A stretch of DNA of 64,000 nt from contig NC_081546.1 in NCBI RefSeq assembly GCF_901000735.1, positions 19,467,220 to 19,531,219 of the forward strand, written 5' to 3'. Positions 1 to 12,200 of this stretch are shown piece after piece. The notes under the pieces were generated by a model. The model had not been told where the DNA came from. It saw only the letters and a list, made by a program, of their open reading frames with translations, and ran no database searches. Made by a program: the position numbers and the translations under genes. The DNA comes from Corylus avellana (lineage: Eukaryota; Streptophyta; Magnoliopsida; Fagales; Betulaceae). Each line of letters starts with the position of its first letter. The stretch's first letter is position 1.

Positions 1-960
1 GGGTATTGATTTTACCACTATCCGCACATCAATGGTTAACCATATTTAATTCTAGCAGTTCTTTCTATGCATGTTATAAATTAAACAAGAAAACATATAA
101 AAATAATTTCATACAATCAACGAAATAGCATAACCCATCTTCGGTTAGTACGGATCGTCTACCTAAATTACACTAAACTAGGGTGTAGTACGATCCATCT
201 TTTCTAGGTATGGTTTATCTAACCCTATTGATTGCATGCCAATTAAGAACCATTGTATAACCATCGTTCTTATAATCACAGAAAATAAGAATGATTTGAG
301 TTCAATAATAGTAAAATAATTTTTAAGACAAGATAATAATTTTACTAATATTGAATTGGAATTAAAGAACAATTGCATTTAATATGAAGAGCAGAAATCA
401 ATTGTCGCAATCCTCATAGTTATACAATCAACATGCATAAATAGAAAAACTAGAAATTAAATACAATCAAACCATTGTGCTTGGAAATGGTTACATCAAT
501 ACCCCACACTTGGGTTTAGCTGCTCATGCTCTTCTAAGCTCCAAAGACAATTTTACTGAATTTTTGCTCTAGAAAGCGATGTGTTTGTTTACAATGTTTA
601 GAGCCCTATTTATAGGGATTTGGAAAACCCTAAAACCCTAGAAATCCTCTGAAAGTCGGAAGTCAGTCTTCCAATCCAATTGGGAGACTGAAAACCAAGT
701 CCATGCTGGAAAAGGACTGCTGCCGTGCTGTACACGCCCGAGCGCGCTCGATCCGAGGTCTTGTGCGCTCGAGCTTAGCTTTGTGAGCAGAGCGCAGGCA
801 TGCGCTCGATCCCTGGCTGCAGACGCTCGAGCGCAGTGCACTCGATCCCAGGGGTGCTACGATCGATCTAGATCCAGAATGCTCAATTTGTTGTCTTTTT
901 AAGCCCAATTTCCAATGGTTTGTCAAATGAGACCTGAAACACAAAAACAAAACAAAATCA
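1..960 (-). repeat. Possible LTR-retrotransposon remnant (minus strand)
   Basis: No protein-coding gene is supported here. Read on the minus strand, a good TATA element (CTATAAATAGG) lies near 607-617, followed by a leader that runs toward position 1 without long ORFs. Upstream of it (about 720-860) is a GC-richer block with repeated CTCGAG/CGCTCGA units that contrasts with the AT-rich surroundings. A promoter with a long non-coding leader next to retroelement coding debris fits an LTR/leader fragment. No terminal repeat, primer-binding site or target duplication could be defined, so this is a tentative inference. Confidence 0.3.
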
Positions 961-999
961 AATAAATAACAATGCTAAGGAATTAACATATGTAAATGA

Positions 1000-1632
1000 A
1001 GGGGCTTGAATGTGCAACATTCAGCATTTATCAGCTACTATGATTACATTGAAGCATGGTCAAAAGTACTTCTTTATCAAAACAATAATGATAGTTATTC
1101 CTGGTATCTTTGTTTTGATAACAATTTCAGCAGTTAGCTCCCTATTTGGTTCAACAGATGGTGGCAAAGTCATGGGATGATTCCTGAGATTTTACCCCCA
1201 GAACTTGCAGATGCATTACAGCAGTTCTCTACAGCCTACAGAGTTAATGAAGCAGAAAGTCAATTTCCTTCCTTGCTCCATATGGCAAAGAAATATAAAA
1301 TCCCATGGCTCTTCAAATGGGATTATGTCATTGATCAAGGAATTTGCAGAAGAAACAGATATGTCCACTGGTGGGACAAATACAACATTCAAAAAATCCT
1401 TTCATCAATACAGAGAGCATTTCCTTCATTCACCACTCAAAGTCAATTCTTGACAAGCAAATCACATCTACAGATAGAAATTGCAGCAGTCATGGCCCAA
1501 GTCCAATGTAAAGTAGACCTCAAGGACCTTTACAGAAGCCTTCTCCTTAAAGTAGAAGGCATTGAAGAACAAGGAGAACAAAGCCCAGCTTCGTCCTCCT
1601 CTTCGACAAACCAAGTACAACCCATTTACTAG
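1000..1632 (+). pseudogene. Broken retroelement / pararetrovirus-like ORF fragment
   Basis: One reading frame is open from about 1000 to a stop at 1630-1632, interrupted by a TAG at 1135-1137; the longest intact part starts at ATG 1177 (151 aa). The frame is rich in Trp/Tyr/Phe and contains WYLCFD, RWW, ILPPELADALQQF, PWLFKWDY and VHWWDKYN. As I remember it, this pattern occurs in an uncharacterised part of plant LTR or Caulimoviridae-like elements that also carry movement-protein domains. It ends in a short Ser/Gln-rich tail. No RT, protease or RNase H is present, so it is a fragment. Upstream stops at about 997 mark the left edge. The family assignment is from memory of motif style and is moderate at best. 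Confidence 0.42.
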
Positions 1633-1639
1633 GAGGCCC

Positions 1640-2100
1640 AAGACCCATATGATCTTAGTGAAGATTGAGACTTAGAGAAGCCAAAATACAGCAATCACTG
1701 TTCCAAAATACAGCAATCATTATTCCAAAATACAGCAAACACTGTTCCCAAATATAGCACTGTTCATGTCACTGTTTTGGCGGCTATTACTGTTTGGCGG
1801 CCATTACTATTCACGTACTGTTCATAGCACTATTCAGCACTGTTCATAGCACTATTCACCCGACAAATCACTGTTCATCTACAGTGTTCAGCTTTTAATT
1901 TTTATTTAAAGCCCCTTTAGCTCCTGTAAACGCAGATCGGATTCTTCCGAACTTTGAACTACTCTTTTCTCTTCTCCCTCTCTGATTATTAGTGAAATCT
2001 CACAATATGTATGTCAGAGTTTCATCTATGTATTACAAAATATTTCATTCAATGAAAGCTTCTTCAAGCTAATTTTACAGCATCATATTTTCGTAAGTTT
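1640..2100 (+). repeat. Direct short repeats and leader-like tail of the retroelement fragment
   Basis: Two short motifs recur: CCAAAATACAGCAATCA at about 1680-1740, and CACTGTTCATAGCACTATTC variants at about 1755-1875. A TATA-like TTTATTTAAAGCCCC (about 1900-1915) and a pyrimidine-rich TCTCTTCTCCCTCTCTG stretch follow. This order resembles the 3' non-coding/promoter part of a retroelement just downstream of its ORF. The boundary is not defined. Confidence 0.35.
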
Positions 2101-2276
2101 TTATTTTCATATATCTTATTTTCATTATGTATATTCTTGAATATATGTTTCCAATTGAAGTAGATTCAACATTTCATATTCATATTTATGTTTATATCTT
2201 TGTGTATCCTTCTAGATATTCTGTTTATATTCAGCCTACAATCTTATCTGCAGTCTCTGTTTAAATATATATATAA

Positions 2277-2436
2277 AGGCGGTGATCGGTTATAACTGCA
2301 TTTTTATACCCCTTAAAACCACTAACCAGCCCTAGGTAGTTAGCAGTATTTAATAATAGACTACCAAATCGGTTATCGGTTATAAGCTGTTAGCGGTTGT
2401 TGGGTTGGTTATAACCGACCTGCTTGAACACCCCTA
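2277..2436. repeat. Degenerate hAT-like short element
   Basis: The stretch is built of repeated CGGTTATAA/GGTTATAACCG words. It ends in CTTGAACACCCCTA, the reverse complement of a TAGGGGTGTTCAAG-type terminus common on plant hAT-related short elements. The opposite terminus was not found. Confidence 0.3.
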
Positions 2437-2532
2437 TGGAAAGTGTCACTTACCTGTGAGTTAAAACATCATGCTTTTTGGCATTTTTACAGCACTTGCT
2501 TTTGTTGTTTAATACTTATGTGTCATCCTCTC

Positions 2533-2942
2533 TAAGAGCATTTTCAATGGAGTAGTCAAATTTTTATGCAAAATGGCTTCTCAAAACTCACTTTTATCTA
2601 GTTTAGCTAATAAATTTTTAAATGCATCCACATCCGATTAGCTATATTTTTATCTATATCATTTAAATATTATTAAAAGTGATAAAAGTTTTGGGAAAAA
2701 GAGAACATGCAGAGAAAAAGTAGGAAACTATTTGGGAAAAAGAGAAAACATGTGAGAGACAATAAAAAATAAAATGGCTCACTTAAAAAATGCTGCTACA
2801 TTTAGCTTTGTTTTTAGCTTTTCCAATCAAATATTTATTTTACATTTTCTTTTGGCTAATTCAATGTAGTGAATTTTTTAAATATTTAAAGAGCTATTTT
2901 AAATAAAAGTAACATTTGACTTTTTCATTGAAAATGCTATAA
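2533..2942. mobile_element. MITE with AGAGCATTTTCAATGG-type termini
   Basis: The left end reads CTAAGAGCATTTTCAATGG and soon AGTCAAATTT. The right end, reverse-complemented, reads TTATAGCATTTTCAATG and soon AGTCAAATG, so about 30 bp of imperfect terminal inverted repeat bound a roughly 410-bp AT-rich non-coding core. A related terminus (ACTGGAGATGCTCTAAG) lies at about 4563-4580 and again in the duplicate near 18938-18955. This fits a non-autonomous hAT-like MITE. A target duplication was not resolved. Confidence 0.55.
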
Positions 2943-2999
2943 GTAGAAGTCATAAAAGGACTTCCTCTAAGTAGAAGGCATGAAGAACTTTAATTTGTG

Positions 3000-3294
3000 C
3001 CAAAATTCCAAGTTATTTTCGTCGCAACTAATTTATGGATTGCGCGTGCGATTTTCTCTTTGCCACATTTACCCTCGTGAGAAACCCGAATGACCTTCTT
3101 TCTTGTATCGGATCGTACCCTCTCTGATCCCTCTCCTGTTCTACGAGCCCAAGTCTCCATTGACGACCACGACCGCTCTCTAAGGTGTCTCCCTCTCAGA
3201 TTTCGAGTTCAGAGTGTCCGAAATTCCCGATCCCAAACAAATGGTGCTTGGCTAGTAAGAAAAGAAAAGACAAGAAAGGAGCGGAAAAATTAAG
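3000..3294 (+). promoter_or_regulatory. Presumed promoter / 5' UTR of the AMSH1 gene
   Basis: GC content rises compared with the upstream repeats, and short Pyr-rich and CGA-containing stretches precede the start codon, as is usual for plant 5' leaders. No convincing TATA box was seen, and the transcription start cannot be placed from sequence alone. Confidence 0.4.
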
Positions 3295-6200
3295 ATGGAG
3301 TTGTCTTCTGAGAGGATTAACGTCGCCGATAGTGCTCGGAAGCTTGAGGTTAACAATCGGATTTCTCTCTGGTATTACTTCCGGATCGCCGACACTATTC
3401 TCAAACAGGTTTCACAGCCTCCTCCCCAAACTTTGTTGATAATTGTGAATTTTCACTTCAGGGTTTCGTATTGGTATTCTACAATTTTATGAATATTGTT
3501 TTTGGATTGTTTTCCAAGCCAGGTTTGAATTATTCACGCTGTGTGCAGGCTTTTTTTTTTTTTTTTGGGTTTAATTTTTTGATTAAGTGTTAAGGTTTAG
3601 TTATTTTGGATTGGTAGGTAGCTGAACAGAGTGTGTTGGGGAAAGGATTTGTTTGAGATTTTGATGAAGGTAAGACTGGTTGCTTCTAGTGGGGTGAAGT
3701 ATTAATGCACTTACTAGAGTAGTGCATGTTGATGCATTGGAGCCTTTCTTTATGTTGTATGGTTAGGGACTTAAGCTATGATAACTTTCTAGTGGGAGGT
3801 TACATTGGCTGTTCATACACTCAGACAATTTGTTCATGAGGATGATTGGTCACTTTCACCTTATTGTGAAACTAGGTTTCAATTTCACCTTATTGTACCT
3901 TGCCTAACCTTAGAACTTGAGGCTGAGCTTCTTATGGAGTTAGACGTATTGAAGTTGCATGGTAAATTTGAATGAAGTACGGTTTTCAAGTGATAAGTGG
4001 CTGTCTTAGGAGAATTAATGAGAATCACAGGTAGGCATTATTGGGAAGGGAGAAATAATGTTTTAGAAGTGAACTGAAGGAGTATCACTTCCGGATTTAG
4101 ATGATTGGGCGTGAACGTCATAGCCATGGCTTGGTGGAAGTGCTTTTTCTATGGTGACAGTGGGTGTGGTGGGTAGGCGCCATACCCATGACTTGGTGGG
4201 TTCATGACTTCGGTGGGTTATGGATTTGCACTGAAGAGTTCTTTGGTGGTGGGGGTTGGGTGACGTGATGAGGAATCCGTGATAAGAGAGAAGAAGAGGA
4301 AAAAAAAATTTGGGTGCTGAGGATGAATGTGTTTCGATGAAGATGAACTAGAGAAAGAAAGAAAAAGAGGGGAGAGAAGGAACAATAAAATAAGAAAATG
4401 AGACCGTTTAGAAATTATATTATATTACTAAAAGTTGCTACAGTAAACTTTCATATTTGAAAATTTACTGTAACAATTGTAGGGAAAACTTCTATTTTAC
4501 AAGAACTGCTGGAGCAAGAAAATAAGGCATAATAGCTAAATTTAGCTAAAAAAACTAGTTTATACTTTCTACTGGAGATGCTCTAAGTAGTCTTGCTTAG
4601 TAATTATTAGAAAACCTTTTCTTTTCTGAGTAAGAGTTTTTAATTTTACCATATTATTTTATAACTACAATTGTTTTCATTTTTTATCATAAATATATAG
4701 AGTTCTTACGGAAGTCCATGGTGTGGAGTTCCTTTGATGTTAACCATATGAATGACGTTGGATATTTCTGCTCCATTCAATCACTTATTTGCAACCCCCA
4801 TATATATATAATGAAATTCATTAAAACCAAAGGGCACGCCCCCAAGTACACAATAAATATACAAGAGCTCCTAGCCAGAAAAAGAACATAAATCAAGAAA
4901 GTCATGAAAACTATAAATATGCAAATAATCATAGGCAACCAGCTATTGGAAAAAGGTATAGAAATAGAAGGCTTTCAACTCCGTCGCTGTCGTCTCACTG
5001 TCTTCAAAGCTTCGGTCATCTTTTTCTCCTCAAATACACCACATTATCCATAGTGGAATCATTTTCAAATAGCTTCACTTTGAGAACTACAAACTTTCCC
5101 TCTCCAACAAGCAAAGAGGTCTCTCATCCAGCAAGGCATGACCCATCCTAACTCAAATAGTCGAAAAATAAAACTTCATAAGGCACTAGTTGTCTCACAA
5201 TGGAGTAAATGGTGGTTAATGGTTTCCCTACTCTCATAGCACATACAACACCAATCTGCTACAATGATATGCTGCTTTCTTAGGTTGTCCATAGTGAGAA
5301 TCTTATCTAAAGTGGCCAACTAATCGAAAAAAGCCGCTCACAAAGGAGCCTTACTCTGCCAATACACCTTCAAGGAAAGGGAATGCTATCATGGAGGATT
5401 AAAACACTATAGAAGGATCTTACATCAAACAATTATTTCTTAGAGGGGTTCCAACAAAGCTTGTCTACACTGTCTTGTCTTAATCTAATAGAATACAATT
5501 GATCAAAGAATGGCGAAAAGAACTCCAACTCCCAATTATGTGCTGCTTTAGCAAAATTGACAGTCCACTGAGGGGAGCCATTAGAGAATACAAGGTGATC
5601 AACCACAAAAGTATTCCTAGACGAGGCAATGTTGAACAACTTCTGAAACATTTCCTTTAGGGGATGATCCCCACACAACACATCATACCAAAAAGCTAAT
5701 CTTGGAGCCCTCACCCACCTCAAATCAATTGTGTCTTGAAAACACGTCCCAACCTTTCTTGATGAATTTCCTGAGACCCACTGCATAAGACCCATTGACT
5801 CCATTGGAGCCCCATCCACCTTGACTACCATATTTAAAATCCACTATCAATCTCCAAAGTGCCTTTCTCTCAGAAGCATAACCCCATAATCACTTTCCTA
5901 ATAGGGCATGGTTGAACAAGAGCAGATTGAGAACCCCCAGACCCCTCTCATAGAGTGGTGAACACACCTTGGACCTGCTAACTAAGTGAAATTTAACCTC
6001 AACTTTTGGAGACGTAGAACACAAATTTGTTTATTTGAATCAAGCTTTTGAGGGGCTCATTTTCATTCCTCCCCACAAGAAATCCCGTTGCAACTTCTCA
6101 AAACGCTTGGCAACGCTAGCTGGGAGAGGAAACAAAGACATAAAGTAGGTAGGCAAATTAGACACTAGGGCTGTAAAGATGATGTCGGCCAGCTTTCCTC

Positions 6201-9200
6201 TCCCAGTTGGTGGAAGCAGTTGTATCTCATACCTCCCCATAAGATGACGTCGGCCACAATGGATAGAGGGCTATTATTAGGTTTTTGGTGGGGTTGAGGA
6301 ATAATGAAGACTTTGTAATGTCTCATCTCTTGTTTGTGGGTGACATATTGATTTATTGTGAGGCTAATAGTGAACAACTCCACAATTTGTGTCATCTCTT
6401 TTATGTTTCAAAGTGGTGTCTGGTTAAAGATTAATTTATTATTCCAGTCGGCGAAGTGGATGATGTAGAAAGTTTGGCTAACATCTTTGGGTGTAGAGTA
6501 GGAATGCTACTGATGAAGTATTTGGGTCTTCCTTTAGGAGCATCATATAAATATGCTTTTATATGGAGCGACATTGTTGAAAAAATGCAAAGGCTTTTGG
6601 CTAGTTTGTATTTGTCGAAGGGAGTAGGTTGACCTTGATTAAAAGTTCATTGTCCAATTTGCTGACTTACTATTTGTCTTTGTTCCCCATTTCGATTGCT
6701 GTGGCTAAAAGGCTAGAAAAACTTTAGCTAGATTTTTTATGGAGCAGTATAAATGATGAATTTAAGTTTCATTTAATAAATTAGTCGAAGATTTGTTCTC
6801 CAAAGAAAATGGGTTGTTTGGGAGTAAGAAATTTGACTTAGTTTAACCAAGCTCTTTTGGGTAAATGGTTATGGTGTTTTGCTATGGAGAGGGAGGTTTT
6901 GTGGAGATAAGTGGTGGAAGCAAAATATGATAGTATCAACAGAGCTTGGTGTTCTAGGGATGGTAGTGGGGCCCCTTGGAGTTTGAGTGTGGAATATATA
7001 AGGAGGGGGTGAGGAGGTTTTTTTGAGATTTGTTAGATATGAAGTGAGAGATGGAACCATGATAAGGTTCTGAAATGATTTATGGTGTAGGGACTAGCCA
7101 CTAAAGGACTCATTTCTAGAGTTCTTTAGTATTGCTTGCTGTAAGGAGGTGTGGTTGGCGGATAACTTGCACTTTTCTAATGGAAATATTCATTGGAATT
7201 CATCTTTATCAGACTTGTGCATGAATGGGGGGTAGAGTTGGTGACTACATATTTTAATGTGTTGTATTCTCTCAAATTGAGACACGATGGTGAGGATAGT
7301 ATTTGGTGAATACCATCCAAGAGGCAGAAGTTTGAAGTAAGATCGTTTTATCAAAAGTTATCCACTCTGTCTAGAGACCATTTGGAGAGTTAAGGTTCCA
7401 TCGAGAGCGAGCTTCTTGTGTGGACAATGGCTCTTGGGAAGATTTTGACTTTGGATAACCTAAGAAAGAGAAAAGTCGTAGTGGTGGATTGGTGTAGCAT
7501 GTGTAAAAGGAGTGGGAAATTTATAGATCATCTTCTTCTCTATTGTGCAGTGGCATGAGAATTATAGACTGCGATTTTTAGCCTTTCCTGAGTAGAATGG
7601 GTCATGCCTAGAGGGGGTGGTAAAGTTGTTGGATTGTTGGAGAGGTCAGTTGGGAAGAAGTTCCATTTTAGACGTTTGGATGATGTCCCCTTTGTGCTTA
7701 ATGTGGTGTATACGGAGAGAGCAAAGTACAAGGTGTTTTGAAGATCACTAGATTTCGGTGAATGAGTTAAAACAACATCTTGGTCAAATTGCTTTATATA
7801 TGGACAAGGGTGTATAATATCTCACAATATTCTAACTTTTCTGGTTTTGTTGATTTTTGTACTTCTTTTTTCTAATTAAAGGAATTTTCTCGTCTCTGAG
7901 GGGTGGCTCCATCGGCTGGGGACCATCTCATGAAGTGGAGGGCATTAGTTTGAATCTCCCTCCCATTGGGGACATAAAATTACTTATAATTTTTTTTTTT
8001 TTGATAAGTAATAAACCAATTTCATTTAAAGAGTAAGGTGTCCCTAAGTATACAAAAGGAATCTCTTAACTAGAAATAGTAAAACAAATAAGGAAATTTC
8101 TATAGCTAATCAATAGAGGAGACACAAACGCCGCCGTTCAAAAATACAATGTTTCATAAAACAAAGATAAAATTTTCCCTAGCGTCCTCTGCCTGTCCTT
8201 AAAGTTTCTATCATTCATTTCCTTTCATAAACACCAAAAGAGGAATGTAGGCACCATTTTCCACATTGCAACACTCATTGGCCAGTTGAGGACCACCAAC
8301 ATTCAAATAAATCAAAAACCCGTCTCGGCATAACCTAGGACATCCAAAAACGACTGAAAAGAGCACTCGAAATGGCGGAAGCCACATCATTGTGAAGAAG
8401 AAGGTGGTCTACAGACTCCCCATTCCTCTTGCACATGCAACGTTTGTCCATTACAATGATGTGTTGCCTCCTGAGGTTATCCAAGGTGAGGATCTTGCCT
8501 AGCGTTGCCAACCACGTAAAAAAGACCGCCCTCGAAGGACCTTGAGTCCGCCAAACACTCTTCTAGGGGAAGCAACTACCTTTAGGAGAAGCCAGAGAGC
8601 AATAGAAAGATTTGACCTTGAACAATCCTCTTTTGGAAGGAGTCCACTGCACAACTGATCTTCACATCCTCTTCTCACACTAACTAAATGCAACATCTGG
8701 AAAAATGAAGCAAATATATCCACCTTCCAATTATGCGCCGCTTTAGCAAAGTTCACATTCCATTGGTTGGAGTCGCCCAAAAACTCCAAATTAACCGCAA
8801 TAGAGGCATCCTTCACACAAGCAAGACCATATAATTGGTCATGCCAAAAGTTGATCCTAGAACCATCCCCCACCTACCTCAAGAGAACACCACCCTCTCC
8901 ATAAACTGCCATATTTAGAGTCCATCGCCACTCTCCAACAAGTATCTCATTTACCAAAGAGAGCACGATTAAAAAATTAAAAGAGTTTTCTCTTGTTAGG
9001 GTTGTGCCCCTATGAGCTTTTTAATGAAATTCGTTACTTTTTTTTTTTTTTTTTCAAAAAAAAAATGAAAAAAAAAAATGATCAGACTAAACCTAATAAA
9101 CCAAAAACAACTGAAATTAAAGCCTTATATCACCTATACTGATCATTGGAAGCCCTTAGTATTTGATTTTGAGGGTGTTAAACCACTTGGGTAGACTGAA

Positions 9201-12200
9201 TAAGGGTGGAATTCCCCATCTCTTTGAAATATTTTGTTGCTATCATAAATTTGGAAATGCTTCTTTTTCTGGACGTGTATACTGCCACTTGCGGTTTGCT
9301 TACATTTGCAATATTGTAATACTTATGTTATTTCTTGTTTAGTTGTCCTCAATGGCCTCTCTGATTCCAGTTTACTCATTAAATTGTAGGCTGACGTCTT
9401 TCGAAGAGAGAAGAATATTATAGATCTGTACATTATGCTTTTAAGATTTTCAAGGTAAGAAACATAGAGCAGTTCACATTATCCCTGTTTTGATTTATGA
9501 TCTTAATTGGCTGGTACCAGCCAGATTAGGGTGTTTGGCTAACCACAAACCTGGTTCAGTTCTAATCTAAATTAAACCTGAAATAAAATTATGTCAATTT
9601 TGAATTTATTTTATTTAACTTCCAATTTGTCTGGATTTGAGTTAGAAAGTTTTGGTTTATATGCAGTTTGTCTAAATTCAATTTAAACTTGTTTCAGTTT
9701 ATATTCAGTTTGTTTTGACAACACACACACACACACACACGTATGCATATCTTATACAAATCTACCCATCAAACCGATATTTTAATGCTTTGAAAAATAA
9801 AAAAATAGCAATAAAAGTTTTGAAGAGTCAAAACATATTAATGACATTAGTTGGTAATTACAAAACCTAAATGAACACGTAAAAACACCAAACTCACCCA
9901 CAAACACACACACACACACTTGCACATATAAAATTAACTTGCGTCTTTTTTCTCACATCCACTTTATGATTGTCTGCCTTAATTTTGAAACCACATTCTG
10001 ATGCCTCATTGGGAATTATTGTCAGCCTTGTCCTGTCCATGAATTCTTGGATTTGTTCGTTGTGCTTTGACAATTTTTTGGTTTTTTGGATGAGGTGGGG
10101 GGGAAGAGAGGGGAGTGGGAGGGAAGGAGTGAACATTTATTAGGTTGAAAGTCCAAAATATCTATATGAGGCATTTTTTTTTTCTTCAAAATTATGAATG
10201 AAGAAAATAAACAAATTGTTGGTGGGAATATGTATATGGAAATACCAAAATTAAAACTAGTGTTTGGTTGAAATATGTATGTAAAAAAACAAATTTAAAC
10301 ACTTGCTTTTGGTGGGAATGTGTGTTTGAACGAACCAAATTTGAGACTAATTTTACGTAAGAATATATCTGGTCCAATTTTGAATAAAAGATTAGAATCA
10401 GTCTTCGGAAGAAAAAATTTACCGAACTGAAAACAATTACAACCAATCATACTATTCACAACTGGCACAGTTTTGTGACATGCCAAACACCCTCTTTTAA
10501 ATATATTCGAAAAATGCCTCTGGAATTACTTTGCGTTCTTTGATTTCAGTTTGGTCTCTGAGACATTACCATGCCATCGAGATTACAGAGCATCTCTTCA
10601 AAGCCAAAAAGTTTATTTGAAAAAGGTAACACTGTCTGTTCTATCATATTAAATGGCATTTTTTGTTACAATTTTTGGGGCACAATTTGATTTGATGTAT
10701 TCTTTTAGAAATTTCTGATGGCATTGACTGAGCTGGAGGAGTTGAAGCCTGTAGTGCAGCAGAAGATCATTGAATTAAACAGAAAACAAGCACATCAAGT
10801 AAACGGGCTGGGCCAGTTTCATCAAAATAATTCATTACATTGGTCTCCAGTTAAAAAGCAAACCCTAACTAATTATGATGTAACAAAGGTACAGTTTCTC
10901 TGCATCATATTAGTTGAAATTAGTATCTCCTTTCAATTTGCTGAATTGTGCTTAGGTGGCAACCTTGATTTTAAGTTTCAATTTATTACTTACTCAGTAG
11001 TCCATGCAGTGACCTTTTTTGCTTTCTTTCCATACTTCTCCTCTTATTTGTTTCATTCCGTTGAGATAAAATTTCTGCTTCCATATGCTCAGTATGCTTT
11101 CTACATCTGACAGGCTACAAGACCAGCTGCACCTCAATTCAACTATCAAGGTTCAAGGGCTCAACAATTTTCATATGCCAGGCCTGTGGAAGAGCAATGC
11201 CGCAAGTTGTAAGTGATTTAATATTCTAAAAGGGTTCTCCTCAAAGTGGTTGGAGTTGTTTTTGCAACTATAAATGTGCTGCACATACCTACTCTTAGTT
11301 GTAATTATTTCTTAATTGAGTTGAGTTGTTTTGTTTACTGCATCTTTAAAGTCATATACTACTAGGCATCATTACTTACAGTTAAACGGATACTATGTTT
11401 GCATCTATCTAGGACTGAATCATGTTCTCAGTCTTTTGCGATTCTCCTTTGCCCTATTGTTTGATGCCATCATTCGCTTTTTATTTATCATACAGGAGCA
11501 TTGCGGCTAATAAAAATATGATACTCTTGTTGCATTGTAAAAAGAAATAAATAACACTTGATGTAAAATGCTAATGATATCGACCATATTGTCTGCCATG
11601 AATGTTGTATGCATGCTAAGAAATAAATAACCCTAGATTTGCTCATTTGAATGAAGCATGGGAATATCTTGAATTATTTAAAAACATGGTTTTTAACTGC
11701 TTATATATTCACAATCTGGTACAATTATCCAAAAAAATTTTGGCTCACTAGACGACAAAAGAAAAAAGCTCTCTTCTCTCTCTTCTTTCCCTCATCGGAG
11801 GAAGTGTTGAGGAGTGGTTTTTTAGTCTAAGGTGGGTGGCCGGAGGTGGTTAGAATGGGCTTATCAAGGAGATGGTCTATTGAAGCTAAGGATTTTGAGA
11901 TGCTGGTGAAGGATGGGGAAGCTGGTTTAGAGATTAAGGAAAGAAGCAAAAGGTTGGTGAGGTCAGTGAAGTTGGAAAGTAATGAAGCTGTTTGGTTATC
12001 ACATATTTTTGAAGAGCTGATCAAAGTGAAGGATTCCAGGTTCTTTCATGATCATTCTAAGCCGGGCTACCCTAGAATACTAGCTCAGAAGTGTTCTAAC
12101 AGATATGGAAGTTTCTTGGTGATTGAAGAATGTGAGGGAAAGGAGAGGCGCAGGTCAGTTATGATACCGAAAGGGAAGAATCAGAAAGGATGGAGCAAGC

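Larger units (their letters stand above)
3462..11720 (+). repeat. Copy 1 of an 8.26-kb direct duplication (probable haplotype copy)
   Basis: This segment matches 17836-26092 base for base apart from a handful of differences. The offset is 14374 at the start and 14372 after an (AC)n length change (20 nt at 9721-9740 against 18 nt at 24095-24112). Noted differences include T/C in CTATGGTGAC (about 4152), GTTGGATA against GTTGCATA (about 4755), and single-base indels near 7556 and 7892. It holds AMSH1 intron 1 (from 53 bp past exon 1), exons 2-5 and the start of intron 5. It stops exactly where the full-length LINE begins. Confidence 0.95.

Noticed and set aside
638..950. Overlapping minus-strand ORFs (67 and 95 aa)
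   Set aside because: They arise from the GC-richer CTCGAG-repeat block, with no motif and no support for expression.
7893..7985. tRNA gene (A and B box present)
   Set aside because: No cloverleaf or acceptor stem could be drawn, and the sequence matches other SINE copies with an A-rich tail.
9718..9920. Regular repeats that could be taken for a CRISPR-like array
   Set aside because: They are (AC)n microsatellites without unique spacers in a plant genome.
10718..11110. 130-aa ORF beginning [11 protein letters not shown] as a separate small gene
   Set aside because: Its first part is AMSH1 exon 4 (10709-10888) and the rest reads through the intron. The same holds for 25090-25482.
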